A stretch of DNA of 64,000 nt from Oscillospiraceae bacterium (GCA_021203065.1 JAJQBX010000018.1:62001-126000), one strand, 5' to 3'. Counted from the stretch's first letter, positions 18,298 through 26,540 are shown. A program made the numbers and translations. The notes: generated from the letters alone by a model not told the origin.

Positions 18298-18326
18298 TCG
18301 TCGGGTTATTAGCCCGACGATTTTTT
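18298..18326. terminator. Bidirectional terminator
   Basis: TCGTCGGG/CCCGACGA stem followed by TTTTTT on the plus strand and preceded by AAAAATTT; shared by the convergent membrane-protein gene and folT. Confidence 0.8.
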
Positions 18327-19104
18327 ATTCCGTTTCGACTGATTTTTCTATCTCAAGAATCTCATAGAGGTAATCAATCTCCTCCTGCTGAGCCTCGACT
18401 GTGTCGCTGAGGTCATCATACTTGTTTTTAAGATACTGTGCGGCGATTCCGGTGCAGCCGATGAGAAGAAGCAGGAGCACCACGACATATGTCATGCCGA
18501 TGATGAAGTTTTCGTCGCTGAAAATGCCCTTGTCCACTATCCGTGCGCCCTTGAATGCGCTTGTATAGGCTTTGAGAACCAAAGGCAGGAAGATTGAAAG
18601 AAGTATTACGTCAACCGGGAACTGCGCCAAGTTCTTTATGATTCTGGCAGGAAGAATCGCCATGAAGCCACTTCCGTAGATGGCGGAGATCGCCCAGTTC
18701 GTCAGAAGCAGATTGCAGATTACGATTACCGTTGCCTTTGCGGAGACGATTCTGACTATAAGCCATTTGTCGTTCTTGGCGTTATATAGGAACAGTCCAT
18801 AGAGAAGTCCGCCCAAGGCTTCTATGAGCGTGAACCGGATGTCGAATGCGCCGTCCGGCTTGATGATATAGCCCAAGATGTCGGTTATCATTCCGGCAGT
18901 GAAGCCGACCGTCGGTCCATAGAGCATGCCTATCGCCGCCATTGCTATGAACGCAAACGAGATGGTCATATAGTTCGAGATTTTGATGCTTATCGTCAGC
19001 TTGAGAACGAGATCCAAAGCTATAAGCATGGCGATTACGCACAGGTTGCGGACACTTTTCAGCTCTTTGGCAGAGCGGACAAACAGATTGATGAATCCTT
19101 TCAT
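18325..19104 (-). CDS. folT: Folate-family ECF transporter S component
   Basis: 259 residues. A six-helix S component (about 20-200) with YMTISFAFIAMAAIGMLYGP near residue 45, characteristic of the folate-type ECF family, captures the vitamin and docks on the shared EcfAAT module (not in this window). After the last helix a 40-residue charged, coiled-coil-like tail (DTVEAQQEEIDYLYEILE) extends beyond the usual end. A tetrahydrofolate riboswitch and a ribosome-site hairpin precede it, which independently supports folate as substrate. AGGAGG site 8 nt before the ATG. Confidence 0.88.
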   Translation of the reverse strand: MKGFINLFVRSAKELKSVRNLCVIAMLIALDLVLKLTISIKISNYMTISFAFIAMAAIGMLYGPTVGFTAGMITDILGYIIKPDGAFDIRFTLIEALGGLLYGLFLYNAKNDKWLIVRIVSAKATVIVICNLLLTNWAISAIYGSGFMAILPARIIKNLAQFPVDVILLSIFLPLVLKAYTSAFKGARIVDKGIFSDENFIIGMTYVVVLLLLLIGCTGIAAQYLKNKYDDLSDTVEAQQEEIDYLYEILEIEKSVETE

Positions 19105-19109
19105 AATAA

Positions 19110-19149
19110 AATCCTCCTACACTCATTAACTTACAAGTGCAGAAGGATT
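19110..19149 (-). promoter_or_regulatory. Hairpin sequestering the folT ribosome site
   Basis: Minus-strand arms 19149-19136 and 19123-19110 pair over 14 bp with two G-U pairs and a 12-nt loop; the right arm contains the AGGAGG of folT. Likely the OFF state of a translational switch working with the upstream aptamer. Confidence 0.6.
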
Positions 19150-19224
19150 ATTTGTATTTGCCAGTCCTCAAGTTCGTTTACGAACTTGTCCAGCTTTGCG
19201 AGCAAATGCGAGCAACGCTGTTGC

Positions 19225-19332
19225 ACAAATAAGCGGGATGCGAAAACCGAACCGCAGACATCCGTCATTTCGTCCGCAGGACAACTCCCCGTTCCTGAGG
19301 CACTATATACGCTCGGTTTCCTACTCTTTTGT
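19225..19332 (-). promoter_or_regulatory. Tetrahydrofolate (THF-I) riboswitch
   Basis: The minus strand matches the THF aptamer layout: GAGTAGG entry, P2 AAACCGA/TCGGTTT, P3 CAGGA/TCCTG capped by ACGGGGAGTTG, the joining GACGAA, and the closing GCATCCCGCTT. P1 can extend through ACAAA/TTTGT. THF riboswitches are known to control folT and folE in Firmicutes. It starts only 12 nt after the pfkA stop codon, with no terminator in between, so it may act inside a pfkA-folT transcript. Confidence 0.82.
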
Positions 19333-19344
19333 AATTGCTGATGG

Positions 19345-20307
19345 TTACAGAGACAAGTCGCTCAACAGATTATGTAAGTGCTCGTCATAGTTCTTTCTCA
19401 TTCCGAGAGCCTCTACTATATCGTAATCGACGAGGTGACCGTTCTTGAGAGCAACGACTCTGTTGGTAAGACCGTTTGCAAGGAGGTCAACGGCATAGCA
19501 GCCCATTCTTGCAGCCATGACTCTGTCGGTGCAGGTAGGGGCTCCGCCTCTCTGGACGTGACCCAAAATTGTTACTCTCGTTTCAATTCCGGTGTGCTCC
19601 TGAATGTAGGCACCGATGTCCTCGGAATGTCCGACGCCCTCGGCTACTACTATCTCGAAGTGACGCTTGCCGGTCTTCTTCTGCTCGAGCATCTTCTGGC
19701 AGGTTTCAGCAAGGTTGAACTCCTTCTCGACAGTGATAACCTCGGTAGCACCGGTTGCTACGCCGACGTTTACGGCGATGTGACCGGCACGTCTGCCCAT
19801 AACCTCGACTACTGAGCAACGGCTGTGGGACATTTCGGTGTCCTTGATCTTGTCGATCATACCGAGTGCGGTGTTGAGAGCGGTGTCGAAGCCGATGGTG
19901 TAGTCGGTGCAGGCGATGTCGTTGTCAATAGTGCCGGGGATTCCGATGCACTTTACGCCCTTCTTTGAGATGTCGAGTGCACCTCTGAAGGTTCCGTCGC
20001 CGCCGATGCAGACAAGACTGTCGATTCCGAACTTATCGCAGTTCTCCTTGGCTATATCAAGACCTTCCTCGGTCATGAACTTCTTGCTTCTTGCAGTATA
20101 GAGGATAGTGCCACCTCTCTGGACGATGTCCGAAACGTCTCTTGCGTTCATTTCGTACATATCACCTTCGATAAGACCCTGATAACCTCTTCTGATGCCT
20201 ACTGCCTTAAAGCCCTTGGCTATTGAAGCTCTTACTACCGCTCTTATTGCGGCGTTCATTCCGGGAGCGTCTCCTCCGCTTGTAAGTATTCCGATTGTTC
20301 TTGACAT
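19345..20307 (-). CDS. pfkA: ATP-dependent 6-phosphofructokinase
   Basis: 320 residues; converts fructose 6-phosphate to fructose 1,6-bisphosphate. TSGGDAPGMNAAIR at the N-terminus, IGGDGTFRGA near 100 (Gly after GGD marks the ATP rather than pyrophosphate type), PGTIDNDI near 123 with the catalytic Asp, and MGRRAGHIA near 168. I chose the ATG at 20307 because GGAGGT lies just upstream and the protein begins at the conserved MSRTIGILTSGG. A leader of about 180 nt precedes it. Probably cotranscribed with folT. Confidence 0.96.
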   Translation of the reverse strand: MSRTIGILTSGGDAPGMNAAIRAVVRASIAKGFKAVGIRRGYQGLIEGDMYEMNARDVSDIVQRGGTILYTARSKKFMTEEGLDIAKENCDKFGIDSLVCIGGDGTFRGALDISKKGVKCIGIPGTIDNDIACTDYTIGFDTALNTALGMIDKIKDTEMSHSRCSVVEVMGRRAGHIAVNVGVATGATEVITVEKEFNLAETCQKMLEQKKTGKRHFEIVVAEGVGHSEDIGAYIQEHTGIETRVTILGHVQRGGAPTCTDRVMAARMGCYAVDLLANGLTNRVVALKNGHLVDYDIVEALGMRKNYDEHLHNLLSDLSL

Positions 20308-20439
20308 ACAAGTACCTCCAAAACAATTCAAAGCAAAATTATATCTGGCACGCAACTGTGCGTTTCGGAAACTGGCGAAAATATTTATATAATCACAACA
20401 TTTTCATGAAATCGTTCCCAAGCCGCATGTCAGCTACCG

Positions 20440-20480
20440 TGCCCATTCACGGTTATGAGTCTTCACAACCGTGCTGTTAC
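20440..20480 (-). other. Hairpin in the pfkA leader
   Basis: CACGGTT and AACCGTG arms within the long 5' leader (near 20447-20473). No U-run follows, so it is not a plain terminator; role unknown. Confidence 0.35.
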
Positions 20481-20485
20481 CTTAT

Positions 20486-20514
20486 AGAATAACATTTTAC
20501 GAGCAAGATGTCAA
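20486..20514 (-). promoter_or_regulatory. Promoter of pfkA
   Basis: Minus strand TTGACA, 17 nt, TATTCT, about 180 bp upstream of the pfkA start. Confidence 0.6.
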
Positions 20515-20525
20515 TCTTTTTACGC

Positions 20526-20555
20526 CAAAATACGCACCAAAAAAAGGTGCGTATT
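20526..20555 (-). terminator. Terminator of the PASTA pseudokinase gene
   Basis: Minus strand TACGCACC, seven T, GGTGCGTA, then TTTTG. Confidence 0.7.
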
Positions 20556-20647
20556 GAGCCGATTATCTGTACAAAATCATATTTCCGGCGAAATTTTGCC
20601 CGCCATCTGTCTGCGATTTCCGGCTACTCTGTCCGAAAATCCTGACG

Positions 20648-22426
20648 CTAACCTGCCGCATCAGCCGTAGGTGAAAATACCGATATGTCAACATAGAGAG
20701 TGTTGCCCTCCTTGACGTTTATCTCGCCGCCGACGCCGTCGCCGGTCTGTGCGCAGTAGACATCCATGACATAGCCGGAAAGCACAAGAGGAGTTTCGAG
20801 ATCACGGCACTCATACTTGATGTTGAGTTCGTCCAAGAGTGCGACATACTCTTCCTTGGTCATTCTTGTGCCGTCCTCGTTCATATAGTCGGGGATTTCG
20901 ACTACTGCAAGGCCCTGACTTACGTAGAGCTTGACTGTTGTGACGGGATAGAGGTCTGTGCCAGCAGGAATATCCTGATCGTAGATGATTCCACGCTCGT
21001 ATTCGTCGGAATAGTCGTAGATAACCTCGAATTCAAGGCGACCCTTCCATGTGTCGCTGTCGGCAACGGATGTATACTTCTTTCCGACCAGATCAGGCAT
21101 TACGAAGAGAGTTCCGCTTGTTGCAGTAGTGGTTTCGGTTTCATCGGAGGAAACGGTTGTGACGTCGGTGGACTCCTCCGTTTCGGTGGTTGCCGCTGTT
21201 GTTACAGGTGCGGCTGTTGTCAGGGATGTTGAAGCGGTTGTGGTCTCGCTGTCGTCCGAGCTTTCGGGAAGAAGCATCGAGATGAGTGCCAGAAACGCCG
21301 CAACGACGATCGCCACAAGAAGTATCGCTCCGATTATCATTGCGATATTTCCGCCATTGCCTTTCTTCTTTTTCTTCTTTTTGCTGCTCTGGGAGGGACG
21401 GCGATCCTTGTTATCCTGAATCGGGATAGTCTGGGTAGCTCCTCTCGGAAGCTGGGTCATGTAGCTCGGCTGATCGAAAAGCTTCGTTACAAAGTCGGTT
21501 ATCGTCTGGATTCGCTGCTCGCAGGAAAGGCGCATAGCCTGAGTTATGACCTTTGAGACGTTGGCAGGGACATGTGGATTTATCTTGTTGGGCTCCATAA
21601 GGGAGTCGTTTCCGATTCTCGACATCGGTTCCGGAGGCATACATCCGGTCAGGAGCCTGTACATAACCGCCGCTACTGCATAGACATCTGTCCATGTGCC
21701 CTCCCACTCGCTCGCTGAGTACTGCTCGGGAGCGGAAAAGCCGTCGTAGAGCTCAGGTGCCAAGTCGGTGTTGACAGTCCTGATTTCAGGGATTGCAAAG
21801 CCGGTGAGCATCAGCTCGTTTTTATCGGTAACAATGATGTTGTCAAGGCAGATTCCCCTGTGCAGAATTCCGGCGTTATGTATGCACGCCAGAGTTGTCA
21901 GAAGCGGAGGGAAAAGCTTTCTGACCTGATCCCAGCTGAGTTCACCTGCATTGTCCTGCAGGTACTGCCGGAGGGTTATTCCCTCAATGTTCGGAAAGAC
22001 TGCATATACTGTGTTATTCGCCGTGAACATGTCAGTAGGTGCAACGATATGGGACATAGTTCTGAGCCTTGCCAGAGACTTATTGAGCTCGGCAAACTCG
22101 GACATATAGTTCTTATATTGAACGACGTAGTTCTGGTCGACGATAAGCTCGCTTCCGCCCTTTGCCCTCTGGCAGAGGACATCCGGCATATATTCCTTTA
22201 TCGTGACCTTCTGGGATTCTGTATTGTCATAGCCGATATAGACGGCTGATTCGCCGTTACTCTTTATGAGCTTTCCTACAATATATCTCGAATCCAAAAC
22301 TGTCTTAGGCTGAAGATAAGAGGGCAGATTCCCGGCGTTTACGCTGAGTCCGCAATTAGGACAGACATCCTGACCCTCCGTCAAAGGCTCCATACAGCCC
22401 ATGCACAGCATCTTATACTCACTCAT
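20648..22426 (-). CDS. Zinc-ribbon, transmembrane PASTA pseudokinase
   Basis: 592 residues. An N-terminal zinc ribbon (CMGC, CPNC) is followed by a Ser/Thr-kinase-fold domain (about 45-325), one transmembrane helix (about 360-385), a Thr/Ser-rich linker and two PASTA-like repeats. The VTIKEY lysine is kept, but the catalytic loop HRDxxxxN reads HRGICLDN near 187 and the DFG motif reads TGF near 206, so both essential aspartates are missing. A signalling or scaffolding role sensing cell-wall fragments through PASTA is inferred. Stands alone with its own terminator. Confidence 0.85.
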   Translation of the reverse strand: MSEYKMLCMGCMEPLTEGQDVCPNCGLSVNAGNLPSYLQPKTVLDSRYIVGKLIKSNGESAVYIGYDNTESQKVTIKEYMPDVLCQRAKGGSELIVDQNYVVQYKNYMSEFAELNKSLARLRTMSHIVAPTDMFTANNTVYAVFPNIEGITLRQYLQDNAGELSWDQVRKLFPPLLTTLACIHNAGILHRGICLDNIIVTDKNELMLTGFAIPEIRTVNTDLAPELYDGFSAPEQYSASEWEGTWTDVYAVAAVMYRLLTGCMPPEPMSRIGNDSLMEPNKINPHVPANVSKVITQAMRLSCEQRIQTITDFVTKLFDQPSYMTQLPRGATQTIPIQDNKDRRPSQSSKKKKKKKGNGGNIAMIIGAILLVAIVVAAFLALISMLLPESSDDSETTTASTSLTTAAPVTTAATTETEESTDVTTVSSDETETTTATSGTLFVMPDLVGKKYTSVADSDTWKGRLEFEVIYDYSDEYERGIIYDQDIPAGTDLYPVTTVKLYVSQGLAVVEIPDYMNEDGTRMTKEEYVALLDELNIKYECRDLETPLVLSGYVMDVYCAQTGDGVGGEINVKEGNTLYVDISVFSPTADAAG

Positions 22427-22601
22427 TAATTGATTCGTTCCTTTCGAGACCGGCAGGTTCTCACCGGTCTACAATGATGCATGATATTATTTTACCAACA
22501 GAAACGCCTCTTGTCAATGAGGTTTTTTAAACTGTCACTCAGTTGTAACCGAGTTGTAACTATTTGAACACAGCCGGGATTAATTGTCCCAATCACAGGG
22601 G

Positions 22602-22630
22602 TTGAAATAAATAATATTTTGGTGTATAAT
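22602..22630 (+). promoter_or_regulatory. SigA-type promoter of cls
   Basis: TTGAAA, 17 nt, TATAAT, 32 bp before the cls ATG. Confidence 0.7.
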
Positions 22631-22662
22631 GATGGGTAAGCTTTTTACAAAGGGGTGAACTC

Positions 22663-24189
22663 ATGCGGAAGTTCGCAAAATTCTTTCAGTCCAAAATAGT
22701 CGTTGCAGGGCTCTTGGTTCTCCTGCAGCTGGCTGTTATTCTCTTCTTCGTCAACTACCTTGCGAATAAGTTTGTATGGTACTATGCGCTGTCCATTGTT
22801 CTGGCAGTTATTGTTGCGCTCGACATCACCAATGCAAATATGAACACTTCATTCAAGTTAGCTTGGACGATAACCGTTCTCATCTTCCCTATCTTCGGAA
22901 CGCCGCTCTATCTCATCTTCTCGAAATCGAAGCAGAACCGCAGAATCGGAAAGCGTTTCAAGAGCTACCGGGAAATGATGAGGCATGCGATGCCGTCGGA
23001 TGAGGACACCATCGCCGAGATTGCCGAGGACGACCCGGAAATCGCAAGAAACCTGAAATACATTGAGACTACGGCTTTTGCTCCGGTCTATAAAAACACA
23101 TCCACCAAGTACTTTTCCGTCGGTGAGGAGTACTATGCCCAGCTTCTTCGGGAGCTGAACCGGGCTGAGAGGTTCATATTCATCGAATACTTCATCATTG
23201 AGCCGGGAAAGATGCTGGATTCTGTTATAGACATTCTGAAAGAAAAGGTCTCCGAGGGCGTCGAGGTCAGGTTCATGTATGACGACTTCGGTGCGGCTTC
23301 GAAGATCCCTAAGGACTATGAGAAGTATCTGCAGTCTCTTGGGTTCAGCGTGTCGGTCTTTAACCGTATAAGACCGTCGCCGGACACCTTCTTAAACTAC
23401 CGTGACCACAGAAAAATTGTCGTCATTGACGGAAACACCGCTTTCACCGGCGGCATCAATCTTGCAGATGAGTATATAAACGAAGTGCAACGCTTCGGGC
23501 ATTGGAAAGACACCGGCATCATGATAAAGGGCGACGCCGTCACCAAGATGACCGAGACGTTCCTGCAGCTCTGGCACTACTCCCGTGGCGAATCGACCGT
23601 CGACTATGCTGACTACCAGAGCACTCAGAAATGTGAATCGGACGGCTATGTCCAGCCGTTTGCGGACGGTCCGTCGTCTGATGACCTGACGGTCGAGCTC
23701 TGCTACATGGGCTTGATCAACACTGCCACGAAGAATCTCTATGTCATGACGCCCTATCTGATTCTTGACGGCGAAATGACAACCGCCCTCTGCCATGCGG
23801 CAAAAAGCGGAGTCGACGTGAGAATCATCACCCCGAAGATTCCCGACAAGAAGCTTGTCTTTGCCGTCACCCGTTCGAACTACCGCACTCTCCTCGATTC
23901 CGGAGTGAGAATTTACGAATACACCCCCGGCTTCATCCATGCCAAAACCGTCTGCGCCGACGGAAAGATGTGCGTTGTGGGAACGGCAAACTTCGACTTC
24001 AGAAGCTTCTATCTCCACTTCGAAAACTGCGTCCTGACCTATAAATCGAGCTGTGTCAAGGACGCCGAAGCGGACTTCATCGAGACGATGAATAAGAGCG
24101 AGGAGGTCACCGTCGAGTGGCTTAATAAGCGTGGTGCACCGTATAGGCTGCTTCAGGCAGTGCTTAAGGTGTTTTCGCCATTAATGTGA
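22663..24189 (+). CDS. cls: Cardiolipin synthase
   Basis: 508 residues. Two N-terminal transmembrane helices (about 12-32, 40-60) precede a phospholipase-D fold with two HKD motifs: HRKIVVIDG near 248 and HAKTVCADG near 425. It condenses two phosphatidylglycerol molecules into cardiolipin at the membrane. Usual family size and layout. A GNAT gene starts 7 bp downstream and is probably cotranscribed. Confidence 0.94.
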   Translation: MRKFAKFFQSKIVVAGLLVLLQLAVILFFVNYLANKFVWYYALSIVLAVIVALDITNANMNTSFKLAWTITVLIFPIFGTPLYLIFSKSKQNRRIGKRFKSYREMMRHAMPSDEDTIAEIAEDDPEIARNLKYIETTAFAPVYKNTSTKYFSVGEEYYAQLLRELNRAERFIFIEYFIIEPGKMLDSVIDILKEKVSEGVEVRFMYDDFGAASKIPKDYEKYLQSLGFSVSVFNRIRPSPDTFLNYRDHRKIVVIDGNTAFTGGINLADEYINEVQRFGHWKDTGIMIKGDAVTKMTETFLQLWHYSRGESTVDYADYQSTQKCESDGYVQPFADGPSSDDLTVELCYMGLINTATKNLYVMTPYLILDGEMTTALCHAAKSGVDVRIITPKIPDKKLVFAVTRSNYRTLLDSGVRIYEYTPGFIHAKTVCADGKMCVVGTANFDFRSFYLHFENCVLTYKSSCVKDAEADFIETMNKSEEVTVEWLNKRGAPYRLLQAVLKVFSPLM

Positions 24190-24196
24190 GGCATAT

Positions 24197-24640
24197 ATGA
24201 ACATTCTTTTCAGAAAAATGGAACGCAGCGACAGAGACGAAGTGCTTTCGATGATGCGGGTGTTTTACCGTTCGGCGGCTGTATATACGGACGGGTCGGA
24301 GGAGATTTTTGCGAACGATTTCGACAACTGTGTCGGCGACTGCCCGTACCTCGATGGCTACATCTTTTTGTCGGACGGAGAAGTCTGCGGTTATTCCATG
24401 ATTGCCAAGAGCTTTTCAACAGAATTCGGCAAGCCGTGCATCTGGGTGGAGGACTTGTACCTCAAAGAAAGCTACAGAGCTCTGGGAATCGGGAGCCGGT
24501 TCTTCGACTATCTTGAAGAGCAGTATGCGAATCAGGATGTCATCTTCCGGCTGGAGGTTGAGAAAGAGAATGAGGCGGCTGTTCACTTGTACAGGAAAAA
24601 GGGGTATGGGGAGTTGCCGTATCTTGAGATGATGAAATAA
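24197..24640 (+). CDS. GNAT-family N-acetyltransferase
   Basis: 147 residues. The acetyl-CoA-binding motif is LGIGSRFFDYLEEQY near residue 95, preceded by WVEDLYLKESYRA and followed by LEVEKENEAAVHLYRKKGY, the classic GNAT B motif. Substrate unknown. 7 bp after cls, so likely translationally coupled to it; followed by the first copy of the recurring GAGCGACC stem-loop. Confidence 0.85.
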   Translation: MNILFRKMERSDRDEVLSMMRVFYRSAAVYTDGSEEIFANDFDNCVGDCPYLDGYIFLSDGEVCGYSMIAKSFSTEFGKPCIWVEDLYLKESYRALGIGSRFFDYLEEQYANQDVIFRLEVEKENEAAVHLYRKKGYGELPYLEMMK

Positions 24641-24643
24641 TGT

Positions 24644-24675
24644 AAGGGCGACCTTTCCAAGGGTCGCTCTTGTTT
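24644..24675. terminator. GAGCGACC stem-loop, copy 1
   Basis: AAGGGCGACC pairs with GGTCGCTCTT (one G-U), loop TTTCCAAG, then TTGTTT. Also lies at the 3' end of the convergent HxlR gene. 27 of 29 nt match copy 4 at 27639. Confidence 0.8.
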
Positions 24676-24997
24676 ACTGTGCATTATACTCTATCGCCCA
24701 CGTTTCGAGGACTTCGAGGACGGGGATGAACTTTTTGCCTATCGGGGTGAGGGAGTATTCTACCCGTGGCGGGACTTCTCGGTAGACTTCTCTGTGAACG
24801 AGACCGTACTCTTCGAGGGCACGGAGCTCTTTTGTCAGGTTTGCCTCGGTTACGTTCGGAAGCCTTCGCTTGAGCTCGCTGAAGCGGAGCGTTTTCTGAC
24901 TCAGAAAATAGATGATAACCATTGTCCATTTGCCATGAACTATCTTCTGAACACCGGCAAGCGGGCAGTTTTCTATTGTTTCGCTGTAATCCTGCAT
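24674..24997 (-). CDS. HxlR-family winged-helix regulator
   Basis: 107 residues. N-terminal Cys in ENCPLAG, then GKWTMVIIYFLS and RFSELKRRLPNVTEANLTKELRALEEYGLV, the HxlR DNA-binding core. Several family members sense electrophiles or redox through such a Cys. Divergent from a flavodoxin-ferredoxin gene, with two overlapping inverted repeats (ACTATC/GATAGT and TTTGATAG/CTATCAAA) just ahead of its start; it probably represses both itself and that gene. Confidence 0.9.
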   Translation of the reverse strand: MQDYSETIENCPLAGVQKIVHGKWTMVIIYFLSQKTLRFSELKRRLPNVTEANLTKELRALEEYGLVHREVYREVPPRVEYSLTPIGKKFIPVLEVLETWAIEYNAQ

Positions 24998-25010
24998 GTA
25001 TGGTCTCCTT

Positions 25011-25039
25011 TACTATCGGATTTGATAGTAGCTATCAAA
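25011..25039. promoter_or_regulatory. Probable HxlR operator
   Basis: Two overlapping palindromes: TACTATC (25011-25017) with GATAGTA (25024-25030), and TTTGATAG (25021-25028) with CTATCAAA (25032-25039). They lie between the divergent starts and abut the -35 of the EFR1 promoter at 25051. Confidence 0.65.
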
Positions 25040-25050
25040 AAATAACGTAC

Positions 25051-25080
25051 TTGCAATATCAGCATTATAGCATGTATAAT
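25051..25080 (+). promoter_or_regulatory. Promoter of EFR1 gene
   Basis: TTGCAA, 18 nt, TATAAT, 43 bp before the ATG at 25123. Confidence 0.6.
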
Positions 25081-25122
25081 AGGATTTGTAAAGGAGATTT
25101 TCTTAGAAAGCGAGGTCAGGTT

Positions 25123-25893
25123 ATGATATTATACTTTTCAGGGACGGGCAACAGCAAGTATTGCGCAGAGAAGATTGCCGAAAAAATCGGCTGTGAACTG
25201 TGTTCCATCAACGATATAATGAAAAATAGCGTGAGCGAGATTGACGTGGAAAGAAGCTCTGTTTTTGGAATTGTGTGCCCCACCTACGATATGGATATGG
25301 CGTATGCGGTTGTGGAATTTCTGGATGGTCTCAGCATAAAAAATCTGAAAGACAACTGCTATGTTTTTGCTGTTTTCACCTGTGGAAAGAGCTGTGGGAC
25401 GGCAGAAGAGACGATGCGGGGCTTGCTGTCCAAGAAAGGCATTACGCTAAGTGCCGCCTACAAGATAGAAATGCCGGATAACTACATCCCGATGTTCCCA
25501 CTGATGGAAATAGACGAGCAGATGAAGATGCTTGAAAGTGCCGATACGACATTGAACGGCGTTATTGGAAGCATTGAGCAGAGAAAGCAAGCCACAATCG
25601 AAGTTCAAAAAATCCCAGCTCCGATGAAGCTCATGATCAAGAAAGTCGCCGTTCCGAATCAAAGGAAAGCTACCAAGAATTTCTGGGTCAACGGAGACTG
25701 CATAGGCTGCGGGCTGTGCGAGGCGATATGTCCCAAAAACCTGATTCAGATGCAGAACAATAAGCCGGTCTGGACTAAGGACGACTGCGCTTGTTGCTTG
25801 GGATGCCTCCACCGCTGCCCAAAGCAGGCGATTCAGTATGGCAAGAAGACGGAGAAGACCGGGAGATATGTTAACCCGAATGTGAAGATGTAA
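25123..25893 (+). CDS. EFR1-family flavodoxin-ferredoxin fusion
   Basis: 256 residues. N-terminal flavodoxin-like domain with the FMN phosphate loop FSGTGNSKYCAEKIA, and a C-terminal bacterial ferredoxin domain with two 4Fe-4S motifs: CIGCGLCEAICP near 198 and CACCLGCLHRCP near 225. Electron carrier of unknown partner. The ATG at 25123 begins exactly at the flavodoxin strand; an in-frame upstream extension would cross the promoter. Divergent from and probably controlled by the HxlR regulator, suggesting an inducible redox or electrophile response. Confidence 0.9.
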   Translation: MILYFSGTGNSKYCAEKIAEKIGCELCSINDIMKNSVSEIDVERSSVFGIVCPTYDMDMAYAVVEFLDGLSIKNLKDNCYVFAVFTCGKSCGTAEETMRGLLSKKGITLSAAYKIEMPDNYIPMFPLMEIDEQMKMLESADTTLNGVIGSIEQRKQATIEVQKIPAPMKLMIKKVAVPNQRKATKNFWVNGDCIGCGLCEAICPKNLIQMQNNKPVWTKDDCACCLGCLHRCPKQAIQYGKKTEKTGRYVNPNVKM

Positions 25894-25897
25894 GTTG

Positions 25898-25930
25898 AAA
25901 AGAGCGACCTTTGGCGGGGCGCTCTTTTTG
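25898..25930 (+). terminator. GAGCGACC stem-loop, copy 2
   Basis: AAAAGAGCG pairs with CGCTCTTTT around ACC/GGG, followed by a T-run. It is followed by a TTGCTT-17-TATACT promoter. Confidence 0.75.
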
Positions 25931-25941
25931 TGGCTGGGTGC

Positions 25942-25970
25942 TTGCTTTTCTTGTTCTGAAATGATATACT
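25942..25970 (+). promoter_or_regulatory. TTGCTT-17-TATACT promoter after stem-loop copy 2
   Basis: Same -35, spacing and -10 as the promoters at 26493 and 56629, each placed just after a GAGCGACC stem-loop. Confidence 0.65.
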
Positions 25971-25998
25971 GTCTCTTGAAAGGGCGTGAAGAGTTGCA

Positions 25999-26454
25999 AT
26001 GGCTGAAATAAGACAGGCAAAGAAAAAGGATGTATCAAGAATTGCGGAAATCCTTGTTTATTCCAAAAGATTGAATTACCTCCCAATTTTTCAGGATGAC
26101 AGCTACTCGTTTGGCGAATTGCAAGTGTTATCTGTTGCAAACGAATATCTTGCAAATAAAAATCCTCTTGAAGAAACGTGGGTGTATGAGGATGGCTTTG
26201 TTAAAGGGCTTATCCAAATCTGCGGTCAAGAGGTTAAAACACTATATGTAGACAGCTTCTTCACAAATGAGGGAATAGGCGGAAAGCTTTTAGATTTTGC
26301 AATAGAAAAATTTGATGTCCGATATTTGTGGGTCTTGGAGAAAAATATGCGAGCGATTGCTTTCTACAGTCGTCACGGCTTTGAACTAACAAACACATGG
26401 CAGTATGAAGAAGGAACAACAGAGCGGCTACTGAGAATGGAACGCCGAGCTTAA
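25999..26454 (+). CDS. GNAT-family N-acetyltransferase
   Basis: 151 residues. Acetyl-CoA loop NEGIGGKLLDFA near 95 and the C-terminal NMRAIAFYSRHGFE block define the fold. Base composition is more A/T-rich than in the surrounding core genes (many AAA, ATT, TTT codons), consistent with acquisition. Lies alone between stem-loop copies 2 and 3, like a cassette. Substrate unknown. Confidence 0.85.
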   Translation: MAEIRQAKKKDVSRIAEILVYSKRLNYLPIFQDDSYSFGELQVLSVANEYLANKNPLEETWVYEDGFVKGLIQICGQEVKTLYVDSFFTNEGIGGKLLDFAIEKFDVRYLWVLEKNMRAIAFYSRHGFELTNTWQYEEGTTERLLRMERRA

Positions 26455-26467
26455 CATAGTAATATCC

Positions 26468-26500
26468 AAGAGCGACCGGGTGAGGGTCGCTCTTGCTTTT
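26468..26500 (+). terminator. GAGCGACC stem-loop, copy 3
   Basis: AAGAGCGACC (26468-26477) pairs perfectly with GGTCGCTCTT (26485-26494), 7-nt loop, then GCTTTT. Confidence 0.8.
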
Positions 26501-26521
26501 ATTGTTCTGATATGGTATACT
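26493..26521 (+). promoter_or_regulatory. TTGCTT-17-TATACT promoter overlapping stem-loop copy 3
   Basis: The -35 starts in the last bases of the terminator stem; TATACT at 26516-26521 precedes the YhcG-like gene. Confidence 0.65.
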
Positions 26522-26540
26522 TAGTACAGAGGTGAACAAA

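Noticed and set aside
19225-19332. T-box leader upstream of folT
   Set aside because: No T-box sequence or specifier stem; the THF aptamer layout accounts for the conserved parts.
23392-24018. 208-codon open frame opposite cls
   Set aside because: Lies wholly inside the two HKD motifs of cardiolipin synthase on the other strand.
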